This document shows, piece after piece, positions 30,945-36,840 of a stretch of 37,299 nucleotides of DNA. The stretch is from positions 1 to 37,299 of the forward strand of contig URNG01000018.1 in the NCBI GenBank assembly GCA_900549295.1. Direction: 5' to 3'. The notes beneath the pieces are model-generated. The model was not told the DNA's origin, searched no databases, and worked only from the letters and a program-made list of their open reading frames with translations. The DNA is from an uncultured Rhodocyclaceae bacterium (GTDB lineage Bacteria > Pseudomonadota > Gammaproteobacteria > Burkholderiales > Rhodocyclaceae). The first letter of the stretch is position 1. The number at the start of each line of letters is the position of its first letter. Made by a program: the position numbers and the translations under genes.

Positions 30945-31373
30945 ATGACACAGGAAGCCAAGCCAATGCGCAGCACTGAGCGCGTCTATGAGGCGGTGCA
31001 GGAGTTGCGCTCTCTCGAACAGATTGCCACGCGGGTGACAGTGGCAGAGCTGACCGGGCTGAATCAGGCCATTGTCGATGACCGGCTACGTGCCTTGGTT
31101 GATGACGGCAGATTGAGCCGCTTGATTCGTGGGGTGTATGAGGTTGTCGATAGCCACCCGCCAGCACGGGCAATCAGCAAAACGCTGATGCCGGATGGTT
31201 CGGTAAAGCTGGAAATCGGCGACGAGGTACTGACGCTGACCCCTCGGGAGGATCGGATGCTTGCATCAATCTTGGCGGGTTCAGCAACACAGGCCATTCA
31301 GATTGAAACGGTGCGGCAACTCACGACGCTGATGACCGGCAGCATCATCAATGTCGAGAAGGCCAACGCTTGA
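30945..31373 (+). CDS. Winged-helix-like phage regulatory protein
   Basis: A 142-aa protein. Residues about 12-65 read VYEAVQELRSLEQIATRVTVAELTGLNQAIVDDRLRALVDDGRLSRLIRGVYEVV, a winged helix with ...DGRLSR...GVY as the wing. The second part (SVKLEIGDEVLTLTPREDRMLASILAG) is beta-rich. The arrangement suggests a DNA-binding regulator of the late-type genes. The start at 30945 has AAGGA upstream. It is the last plus-strand gene before the convergent leftward operon. Confidence 0.7.
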   Translation: MTQEAKPMRSTERVYEAVQELRSLEQIATRVTVAELTGLNQAIVDDRLRALVDDGRLSRLIRGVYEVVDSHPPARAISKTLMPDGSVKLEIGDEVLTLTPREDRMLASILAGSATQAIQIETVRQLTTLMTGSIINVEKANA

Positions 31374-31385
31374 CTGCCAGAAATG

Positions 31386-31412
31386 AAAACCCCGCCACGG
31401 GGGCGGGGTGGT
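31386..31412. terminator. Terminator between convergent operons
   Basis: CCCCGCC (31390-31396) pairs with GGCGGGG (31402-31408). On the minus strand the stem is followed by TTTT, ending the leftward operon; it lies directly after the plus-strand winged-helix gene and may act for both. Confidence 0.75.
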
Positions 31413-31465
31413 AGGTGTGGGGAATCAGATTGTCAGATTGATCCCGTTGGCGCGGAGAGTCGGGA

Positions 31466-31969
31466 TTACAACTCACCCCCTTCCGTTTCGGTGAATTTCG
31501 GTTCCAGTGCGCGAACGGCAAGCTGCAGCTCGCACAGCGTCACGGTTGCATCGTCATCGTCCTGACAGGCGGCGATGATCCGGCCGGCAGATACCCGGCT
31601 GCAGATCGAGATAGCGGCATTTACGGCGCGCTGCTCTTCGAGTGTGATCCGTTCGGCCAGGGTTGCCGATTGCGATCCCGTGAGTTTGGCGTTTTCCGCT
31701 TCGATGGCTGCGACGCGCTCCAGCACCGGCCCGATGATCTTGGCGAAGCCTTCCAGCCTGGCCGTGCATTCCTCGACGCGGTAATGCCGGGCCAGTTCGA
31801 TGATCGGGTGCAGGCTGTGTATCAGGATTGCGCTGGCGTCATCCTGCTGGCCACCTTCGGTGGTGGGATTGGTCATTGCCTTGAGCAGTGCTTGTGCATC
31901 CTGCTCGCCGTTCTGACTGGAGGTGGTGACGTCGACCAGTTGGATGCGGCGGGTGATAGTGGTGTTCAT
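31466..31969 (-). CDS. Hypothetical protein, last gene of the leftward operon
   Basis: A 167-aa helical protein starting MNTTITRRIQLV, with AAGGA 8 nt upstream of ATG 31969. It contains a coiled-coil-like region (VEECTARLEGFAKIIGPVLERVAAIEAENAKL) and ends in an acidic tail. No family recognised. The frame stays open upstream to an ATG at 32122 with AGGAAAA in front, giving an alternative 218-aa form that would overlap the preceding gene. Confidence 0.65.
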   Translation of the reverse strand: MNTTITRRIQLVDVTTSSQNGEQDAQALLKAMTNPTTEGGQQDDASAILIHSLHPIIELARHYRVEECTARLEGFAKIIGPVLERVAAIEAENAKLTGSQSATLAERITLEEQRAVNAAISICSRVSAGRIIAACQDDDDATVTLCELQLAVRALEPKFTETEGGEL

Positions 31970-32096
31970 GGTGTTTTCCTTGATATGAATGGCGGGGGCT
32001 CTTGCCAGCCCGCCAAAAGTTCCAATGCTGCGGCCTGGGAAAGGGCGCTGCCGGCGGATCATTTCCAGCCTGCGGCGCAGTTCGGCGCGCAGTGAT

Positions 32097-32399
32097 TCAA
32101 GCGGGATCAGAGCTTGGTGCATCGCTGCGGTTTTCCTGCCCCAGAAGATCCCAAAGCTGGCGAATCTCCCTGATAGCCATTCCACATGCCCACATGTAGC
32201 TGTCTTGCAGAGCATCACTCATGCTCCGGAATGCCTCACCTTGCTCGCCGTAGGTCATGGCAAGCTGTGCCTCTAGCTGGCTGATGCGGCAATGTATCTG
32301 ATCCCTTACTTCGCTCCGCTGTACTCTGATTTTATAAAGACCTGGTACAGCGGTGAATGCAGATATTGGCTTGTGTGTTGCGGTGGTCGGCTTACTCAT
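32097..32399 (-). CDS. Hypothetical protein, third gene of the leftward operon
   Basis: A 100-aa protein from ATG 32399 (AAGGGGG upstream), overlapping the previous gene by 8 bp. It contains a helical pair with DALQDSYMWACGMAIREIRQLWDLLGQE near the C-terminus. No family recognised. Confidence 0.65.
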   Translation of the reverse strand: MSKPTTATHKPISAFTAVPGLYKIRVQRSEVRDQIHCRISQLEAQLAMTYGEQGEAFRSMSDALQDSYMWACGMAIREIRQLWDLLGQENRSDAPSSDPA

Positions 32400-32706
32400 G
32401 ATCGCCCCCTTTCTCGCTGGTGGGGATGATGCCCGCATCGTGCAGCCGGGCCAGCATGGTTTCATGCTCGCATCCAGCGTAGTTGGAAAACTCCTGGGCG
32501 ATGTAGGTTCCAGCATCTGCCAGCCGCTTGATGCGGTATCCCTTGCGCTCGTTGAGTGCCTCATTCTTGATGGTTGTGAAAATCTCCTCCAGCCACAGCA
32601 GCGCATCGGCTGCGCTCTTGATCGGGCCAATGACGTCCTCGGGGTATTGCCCGAAAAGCGCCTTGCAGGTTTCTGCTTCGGGGGAATGTGTGCAGTTTTG
32701 CATCAT
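32392..32706 (-). CDS. Hypothetical protein, second gene of the leftward operon
   Basis: A 104-aa protein from ATG 32706 (GAGGGG upstream; an adjacent ATG at 32703 is possible). It has PIKSAADALLWLEEIFTTIKNEALNERKGYRIKRLADAGTYIAQEFSNYAGCEHE, a helical pattern common in small phage proteins. Function unknown. Confidence 0.65.
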   Translation of the reverse strand: MMQNCTHSPEAETCKALFGQYPEDVIGPIKSAADALLWLEEIFTTIKNEALNERKGYRIKRLADAGTYIAQEFSNYAGCEHETMLARLHDAGIIPTSEKGGDHE

Positions 32707-32716
32707 GATCTTCCCC

Positions 32717-33016
32717 TCACAGCGCCTTGACGCGCACATCGTAGAAGCTGCTTGCCTTCATGCAGTCGGCGATTTGGGCAGCGGTCAGGAACAGCTTGGC
32801 CTTTGCGGTTTCCAGTGTGTTGCGCGTGGCCCAGTTGATCGAGACGCGGGCGGAACTGGTTTCGTGCTGGCCTTCGCCTAGCAGTTCAATCGCTTCGACC
32901 TTGAGCATTTCCATCTCGGTCTTGAGCTTCGCCATTTGTTGCGACAGGGCCAGATAGCGATTGATGACGCTGGTACGCTTTTGGGCGGAGAGGGTTACAA
33001 TTTGAGCAGTTGCCAT
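32717..33016 (-). CDS. Hypothetical protein, first gene of the leftward operon
   Basis: A 99-aa protein, strongly helical (VINRYLALSQQMAKLKTEMEMLKVEAIELLG), with GAGGT 7 nt before ATG 33016. It lies 245 bp downstream of the operator-rich leftward promoter. No family recognised. Being the first gene of a regulated operon suggests an early or host-interaction role, by inference. Confidence 0.65.
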   Translation of the reverse strand: MATAQIVTLSAQKRTSVINRYLALSQQMAKLKTEMEMLKVEAIELLGEGQHETSSARVSINWATRNTLETAKAKLFLTAAQIADCMKASSFYDVRVKAL

Positions 33017-33260
33017 GATTTGACCTCATACAGTTGATTTGGTGATGAGAGGCCCGGCGGTGTTGTCGCACCAGCCGGGCTTCGCTTTTTGGGGTATCGG
33101 GCGCTAGCTGGGCTATCGGCCTTCTGGCGTCATACCATGCGCGTTTCCCTGTCCCCACTCAGGCACTCACGGCAGCCTGATCGCCGTCAAAGCCTGCTGT
33201 TGCCTGCTGGCTTTGATCCTGTCCGAGTTGTGAAAGAGCGTTTTGTGCTGCGATGTATGC
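33017..33260 (-). other. 5' leader of the leftward operon
   Basis: The 244 bp between the leftward promoter and the first gene. GC-rich, with short complementary stretches but no clear terminator or riboswitch. No gene is supported here. Confidence 0.4.
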
Positions 33261-33311
33261 ACTATAGAGCACTCTATAGATTGGTGTCAAGCACTTTATA
33301 GAGTGCTATAG
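33261..33311. promoter_or_regulatory. Divergent promoter with palindromic operators
   Basis: On the minus strand, TTGACA (33285-33290) and TATAGT (33261-33266) are spaced 18 bp. Over the -10 lies the perfect palindrome CTATAGAG-CA-CTCTATAG (33262-33279). Next to the -35 lies GCACTTTATAGAGTGC (33291-33306), a related imperfect palindrome. On the plus strand TATAGT (33307-33312) may be the -10 of the HTH gene. A repressor bound at both sites would shut off both directions. Confidence 0.75.
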
Positions 33312-33340
33312 TTTGTGTGAGTCTTACTTTGGAGATGAAC

Positions 33341-33550
33341 ATGAGCAAAACACAGGATGCGCTGCGCCTGATGCGTGAGAAGGGAATGACCCCATACGCC
33401 GCCGCCAAGGAAGCCGGGATTACACCAACGACTCTGTACGCGGCCATTCGGCGCGAGGAAGCCAAGGGGGCAATGGAACCCTGCCCTTGCTGCGGTACGC
33501 TGGTGCCGTCGGATCGGATCAAGCGGGAAGTGCTGAGGGAATCAAGTTGA
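33341..33550 (+). CDS. Small HTH protein with a zinc-ribbon-like tail
   Basis: A 69-aa protein: DALRLMREKGMTPYAAAKEAGITPTTLYAAIRREEAKG (about 6-43) is a helix-turn-helix of the Hin/Fis-like type. The tail has CPCCGTLVPS (48-57), a single Cys-Pro-Cys-Cys cluster that could bind a metal. The start 33341 has GGAG upstream. It is the likely repressor of the divergent operator region and is coupled to DUF3800. Confidence 0.75.
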   Translation: MSKTQDALRLMREKGMTPYAAAKEAGITPTTLYAAIRREEAKGAMEPCPCCGTLVPSDRIKREVLRESS

Positions 33551-33552
33551 CT

Positions 33553-34290
33553 ATGCTCGATCAAAGCGACTTTGTGGTGTTCGTCGATGAGAGCGGCGAC
33601 CATAGTCTTGAATCCATCAATCCTGACTGGCCGCTGTTCGTCCTGTCGTTCTGCATCTTTCCGGTCAGCGCCTATGTGCATCATGTGACACCAGCTATCA
33701 GACAGTTGAAGTTTGAATTCTTTGGGCATGATCTGGTAATCCTGCATGAGCACGACATCAGGAAGAAGAAAGCCGGGTTTTCGCAATTCAACAAAGAGAT
33801 GCGTGAAGCGTTCCTGAATCGCCTGACGGATGTGATTGCAGCTACCGAAATGACCATGATTGCGGTGGTGATCGACAAGAACCGCCACCGGGCCAGGTAT
33901 GCAAAACCGGCGCACCCGTATCACCTCGCCATGCAGTTTGGTTTGGAACGTGTGGCGGAATTCATGGACATTCAGGGGCAGCAAGACCGCGAGACGAAAA
34001 TCATATTCGAGGCCCGTGGTGCGAAAGAGGATGCGGCACTTGAATTGGAGTTTCGCCGTGTTTGTTCCGGCGGGAACCGAGGCGGCAAGCCTTACCGCTT
34101 CAGCATCCTGATTGCCGACAAGAAGACCAATTCAGAGGGCTTGCAGCTTGCCGACTTGACGGCGCGGCCAAGCGGGCTGCATGTGCTCAGACCTGCTCAG
34201 GAAAACCGTGCTTGGGATGTGATTAAGGGAAAGCTGTTCGCTGGTCGGCGCAACTGCATTTCTGGCAATGGCCTGAAAGTGTTCCCCTGA
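33553..34290 (+). CDS. DUF3800 domain protein
   Basis: A 245-aa protein of the DUF3800 family, predicted RNase H-like fold. Conserved blocks: FVVFVDESGDHSLE (about 7-20), ILHEHDIRKKKAGF (about 65-78), MIAVVIDKNRH and LQLADLTARPSGLHVLRP near the C-terminus, which carries the last Asp. These Asp residues form the metal-binding centre. Members occur on prophages and mobile islands; the biological role is not established. The start is ATG 33553, or TTG 33547 overlapping the HTH stop; GAGGGA lies ahead. Confidence 0.85.
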   Translation: MLDQSDFVVFVDESGDHSLESINPDWPLFVLSFCIFPVSAYVHHVTPAIRQLKFEFFGHDLVILHEHDIRKKKAGFSQFNKEMREAFLNRLTDVIAATEMTMIAVVIDKNRHRARYAKPAHPYHLAMQFGLERVAEFMDIQGQQDRETKIIFEARGAKEDAALELEFRRVCSGGNRGGKPYRFSILIADKKTNSEGLQLADLTARPSGLHVLRPAQENRAWDVIKGKLFAGRRNCISGNGLKVFP

Positions 34291-34640
34291 AAAGCCGAAG
34301 GGCCTCCCGGTAGTCCGAGAAGCCCAGCGCCGGTCGAGTAGTCCCAACCCATTTGCACTGATTCTAGCAAATGCAGGCGATTTGTCACGCGCGGCGCTGA
34401 AACTGTCAGGCGGTTCGTAGGCGGGCAGCCTGGCTCTGACCATCGGCAATGGGGTTGCGTTTCGTTCCTCCCATGATCTGAGAGGGGGTGTCCGAAAAAT
34501 TTCGCATACCCCATGCCCGAAGAAATGACGCAGCGCGGGCGGCTGAGGCCGTCGTTCGCGACTTCCCCCATTGGGGGGAGTGAGATAACCCGGAGATCGA
34601 CGGAAATTTTCGCTGATCTTTTCCGGCCAGGCACGGTTCA
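34291..34640 (-). ncRNA. Possible C4-antisense-like RNA or Ash/Icd-like region
   Basis: On the minus strand this stretch is open in two frames that both read like known phage text, for example MGYAKFFGHPLSDHGRNE / QMGWDYSTGAGLLGLPGGPS in one and DKSPAFARISANGLGLLDRRWASR in the other. Double-frame conservation is typical of the P4-family Ash/Icd leader, where the DNA is constrained as an RNA (C4/CI antisense RNA). Stems such as CGGAC/GTCCG-like pairs are present, but no structure was folded. It may also be a decayed copy. Treat as a hypothesis. Confidence 0.35.
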
Positions 34641-34676
34641 CAAATTTGTGAAGCAGGTTTTTCAGAAGTTTATGAA

Positions 34677-34701
34677 AAAGCCCGCCCCCACACAGGGCTT
34701 T
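34677..34701. terminator. Hairpin with A/T flanks
   Basis: AAAGCCC (34677-34683) pairs with GGGCTTT (34695-34701) around an 11-nt loop, preceded by two more A. It could terminate transcription in either direction between the secreted-protein gene and DUF3800. The rest of 34641-34902 holds no supported gene. Confidence 0.55.
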
Positions 34702-34902
34702 CCTGCAATGATCAAGGAGCAGCGGTCTGCCCGGCCTATGGTGCGCAAAGGGTTGGATTTGGAATCCTACCCCCTGTAGTTGCGGGAAAATTTTCCTGCA
34801 TCTGCTCAGCACCAGCGGTTTCAAATGGTGCGATTTCAAATCTGACCAAGCCAGTGGGCCACCGAAGTAATCGGTCAGGCCGCGCTGGCTTGAGTCTTGC
34901 GA

Positions 34903-35547
34903 TTACGAGCAGCGCATTTGCCCGCCGATCATTTGGCACGCCCCACCGCCAGTAGTTGGGAAGTGGGTATTGCCAGCGCCCTTGGTGTACCGTCCGCCCA
35001 TGTTGTCCCAACAGCCGCCAGCATCGCAACTCGTAATGACTGATGGGGCCGGGGGTGGCGCAGGCATGGCGACAGGTGGTGGCGCGGCCGATGGGCGGCG
35101 GGTTGCCGTGCCGGTATCGCGACTTCTGGCAGTGGTTTGTCCACCACATGAGGCAAGGGTGTCGAGTTGGGCAGCGGTCAGTTGCCCATTCTGCGCGCCG
35201 GGGTAAGGGCGCGATGCTGCCTCACATGCCTTGTCCCGATAGCCGTTGCTGGCATTCTGTGCTGTGCGCTGCGATGCGTAGTATCTCTGTTGGGCCGCAA
35301 CTGCGGCTTCATACCCGGCGTCTATTCTGCCTGCCTCAGCTCGCCGCCGTTGGTGGGCAAGCATTGCCTCGATTTGCCTTTCCGGTGGGATGTACTCCTG
35401 CGCAACGGCAGCGACGGGTTTTTTTCCGTCTTGGCAAGGCATGCTTGAGATGAAGGTTTTACCGGCCTGATCTTTGCACTTGTAGGCTTGCGCGTGGCCC
35501 ATGGATGGCAATGCAATGACCGAGAGCGCCAGGATCATGTATTTCAT
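34903..35547 (-). CDS. Secreted DUF4124-like protein
   Basis: A 214-aa exported protein with a signal peptide (MKYMILALSVIALPSMGHAQA, cleavage after residue 19 or so). The DUF4124-like start YKCKDQAGKTFISSMPCQDG follows (cysteine pair), then a charged helical middle and a Pro/Ala-rich linker (about 150-170), and a Cys/Gly-rich C-terminal end (CDAGGCWDNMGGRYTKGAGNT, two more cysteines). The segment YPGAQNGQLTAAQLD is shared with ejection-like protein 1. It sits at the right end of Element B, transcribed inward. Its ribosome site is weak. Confidence 0.8.
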   Translation of the reverse strand: MKYMILALSVIALPSMGHAQAYKCKDQAGKTFISSMPCQDGKKPVAAVAQEYIPPERQIEAMLAHQRRRAEAGRIDAGYEAAVAAQQRYYASQRTAQNASNGYRDKACEAASRPYPGAQNGQLTAAQLDTLASCGGQTTARSRDTGTATRRPSAAPPPVAMPAPPPAPSVITSCDAGGCWDNMGGRYTKGAGNTHFPTTGGGACQMIGGQMRCS

Positions 35548-35611
35548 CGTTTGCTCGCTTCAGAGATGGTTTTTTTTCCGAACGGGAAGTGTAGCAGGGG
35601 GCGGATGCGCT

Positions 35612-35651
35612 GGTATCCAAAGCCGTGGTATCCAAAGCGGTATCCACGGAA
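35612..35651. repeat. GGTATCC repeat, right copy
   Basis: Three GGTATCC units at 35612-35618, 35627-35633 and 35639-35645, the last followed by ACGGAA. It matches the left copy at 30475-30501 except for a 2-bp difference in spacing and an added unit. It lies between the secreted-protein gene and the right att region. Confidence 0.65.
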
Positions 35652-35735
35652 ACGAAGGCTTGCGGAGAGGTGTGACGGGGGCGAAAATGCTAACGTTTCG
35701 CTAAGGGGGCTGGCTAGTCAATCCTGCCCAGCAAA

Positions 35736-35761
35736 AAAAATTGGGGGTACATTTGGGGGTA
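35736..35761. promoter_or_regulatory. Right-end GGGGGTA arm sites of Element B
   Basis: A 26-bp exact direct copy of 19153-19178, containing GGGGGTA at 35743-35749 and 35755-35761, 12 bp apart. It lies 53 bp inside the right att and is the expected P' arm of the integrase. Confidence 0.75.
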
Positions 35762-35813
35762 CATTTCGATATGAAAAATTCATACCCATTGCAGCACAAG
35801 GCTTTCCGGGCGA

Positions 35814-35837
35814 AGTTCGATTAACGCCCAGGCACCA
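35814..35837 (+). other. attR of Element B (degenerate tRNA-Leu 3' end)
   Basis: AGTTCGA, then TTAACGCCCAG-GCACCA, a tRNA-Leu 3' end lacking one base of the acceptor relative to tRNA-Leu(GAG). It carries the last bases of a T-loop, an acceptor strand and CCA. It marks the right junction of Element B. Confidence 0.65.
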
Positions 35838-35859
35838 TCTCCATTTTGGTGGTTTGCAG

Positions 35860-35902
35860 AAGGCCGAAACCCCTGTAGTAACAGGCGGTTGCGGCCTTTT
35901 TT
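35860..35902 (+). terminator. Terminator right of attR, similar to the left-end terminator
   Basis: AAGGCCGAAACCCC... pairs with ...GGTTGCGGCCTT, ending in six T then GTTGCC, the same ending as at 19071-19116. It follows the att-like tRNA end by about 22 bp, as the left terminator follows tRNA-Leu(GAG) by about 24 bp. Confidence 0.75.
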
Positions 35903-35947
35903 GTTGCCCGGATGTTGCGTGCGAGCCTGCCCCAGGCCGAAAAGGCC

Positions 35948-35993
35948 GGGGGTAGATTCGGGGGCATCGCAACTCACCCTCGGATCTACCCCC
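35948..35993. repeat. Vestigial integrase arm-site block
   Basis: GGGGGTA at 35948-35954, GGGGGCA at 35960-35966 (12-bp spacing), inverted TACCCCC at 35987-35993. This resembles the leader of the Element B integrase but is followed by folE2, not by an integrase, so it may be the left arm of a lost related element. Confidence 0.6.
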
Positions 35994-36021
35994 GGCGCAT
36001 CGTTGGCGCAGAGCGCTCTGT

Positions 36022-36816
36022 TCAGCCTTTGGTCTTGTCCCGCTCGATCAGCGCGTAAGCCGAGTGGTTGTGGATCGATTCGAAATTTTCGGATTCCACG
36101 GTATAGGCGACGACGCGCGTTTCGGCGTTGAGGCGGGCGGCGACGTCGCGGACCATGTCCTCGACGAACTTGGGGTTGTCGTAGGCGCGTTCGGTGACGT
36201 ATTTCTCGTCCGGGCGTTTCAGGAGGGCGAAGAGCTCGCAGGAGGCTTCGGCTTCGACCAGCTGGACGATTTCCTCGATCCACATGAAGTCGTTGGTGCG
36301 GGCGGTCACGGTGACGTGCGAGCGCTGGTTGTGGGCACCGCGCTCGGAAATTTTCTTCGAGCAGGGGCACAGGCTGGTGACGGGGACGACGACCCGTGTG
36401 GCGACTTCGATCTTGCCGTCGATGATGTCGCCGATGAAGGTGACGTCATAGTCGAGCAGGCTCCGCACGCCGGAAACCGGGGCGGTCTTGTTGATGAAAT
36501 AGGGGAAGTTCATCTCGATGTGGCCGCTCTCGGCTTCCAGGCGCACGATCATGTCTTGCAGCATGACCGGAAAATTTTCCACTGAAATGGCCCGCTCGTG
36601 GCTGTTCAGGATCTCCACGAAGCGCGACATGTGCGTGCCCTTGAAATTGTGCGGCAGGCCCACGTACATGTTGAAGGTGGCCACGGTGTGCTGGGTGCCT
36701 TCGGATTTGTCGCGCACCTTGATGGGGTGGCGGATGGATTTGATACCCACCTTGTTGATGGCGATCTGGCGGGTGTCGGCCGAGCTTTGTACGTCGGGGA
36801 TGCAGGTAGCGGTCAT
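36022..36816 (-). CDS. folE2: GTP cyclohydrolase FolE2 (type IB)
   Basis: A 264-aa enzyme converting GTP to 7,8-dihydroneopterin triphosphate, the first step of folate and queuosine synthesis. The type IB family uses various divalent metals. Key features: VVVPVTSLCPCSKKISERGAHNQRSHVTV with the metal-binding cysteine and the active-site loop (about 143-171), the catalytic Glu near VEAEASCELFAL, and the FolE2 N-terminus. Typical length. It lies 24 bp downstream of dxs on the same strand, so the two are likely one operon, a pairing known in betaproteobacteria. Confidence 0.95.
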   Translation of the reverse strand: MTATCIPDVQSSADTRQIAINKVGIKSIRHPIKVRDKSEGTQHTVATFNMYVGLPHNFKGTHMSRFVEILNSHERAISVENFPVMLQDMIVRLEAESGHIEMNFPYFINKTAPVSGVRSLLDYDVTFIGDIIDGKIEVATRVVVPVTSLCPCSKKISERGAHNQRSHVTVTARTNDFMWIEEIVQLVEAEASCELFALLKRPDEKYVTERAYDNPKFVEDMVRDVAARLNAETRVVAYTVESENFESIHNHSAYALIERDKTKG

Positions 36817-36840
36817 TGTCCTGTTCTGGGTTGGAATGGG

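Larger units (their letters stand above)
19047..35837 (+). mobile_element. Element B: integrative satellite-like element with ejection proteins
   Basis: A 16.8-kb element between tRNA-Leu(GAG) and a degenerate tRNA-Leu 3' end. Inside each end lies the same 26-bp GGGGGTA-containing repeat (19153-19178 and 35736-35761). Contents: integrase, AlpA-like proteins, replication initiator and DnaB-like ATPase, two phage ejection-like proteins, DUF5681 protein, small late-type genes, a divergent regulatory switch and DUF3800. No recognisable capsid, portal, tail, large terminase, lysis or conjugation gene. It is therefore probably a phage satellite or a novel class of integrative element, not a simple prophage. 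Confidence 0.75.

Noticed and set aside
31970..32122. Extended N-terminus for the last gene of the leftward operon
   Set aside because: The ATG at 31969 has a better ribosome site and typical spacing; the extension would overlap the upstream gene, though it cannot be excluded.
34513..34779. 88-aa plus-strand open frame
   Set aside because: No ribosome site, spans the hairpin at 34677-34701, and shows no protein-like pattern.
19047..35837. Element B as an ICE or conjugative element
   Set aside because: No relaxase, coupling protein, VirB4 or mating-pair gene is recognisable, and the large proteins are phage-like.
35780..36370. Long minus-strand frame covering the right junction of Element B
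   Set aside because: It is Arg/Pro-rich shadow of folE2 in another frame and crosses the att site.
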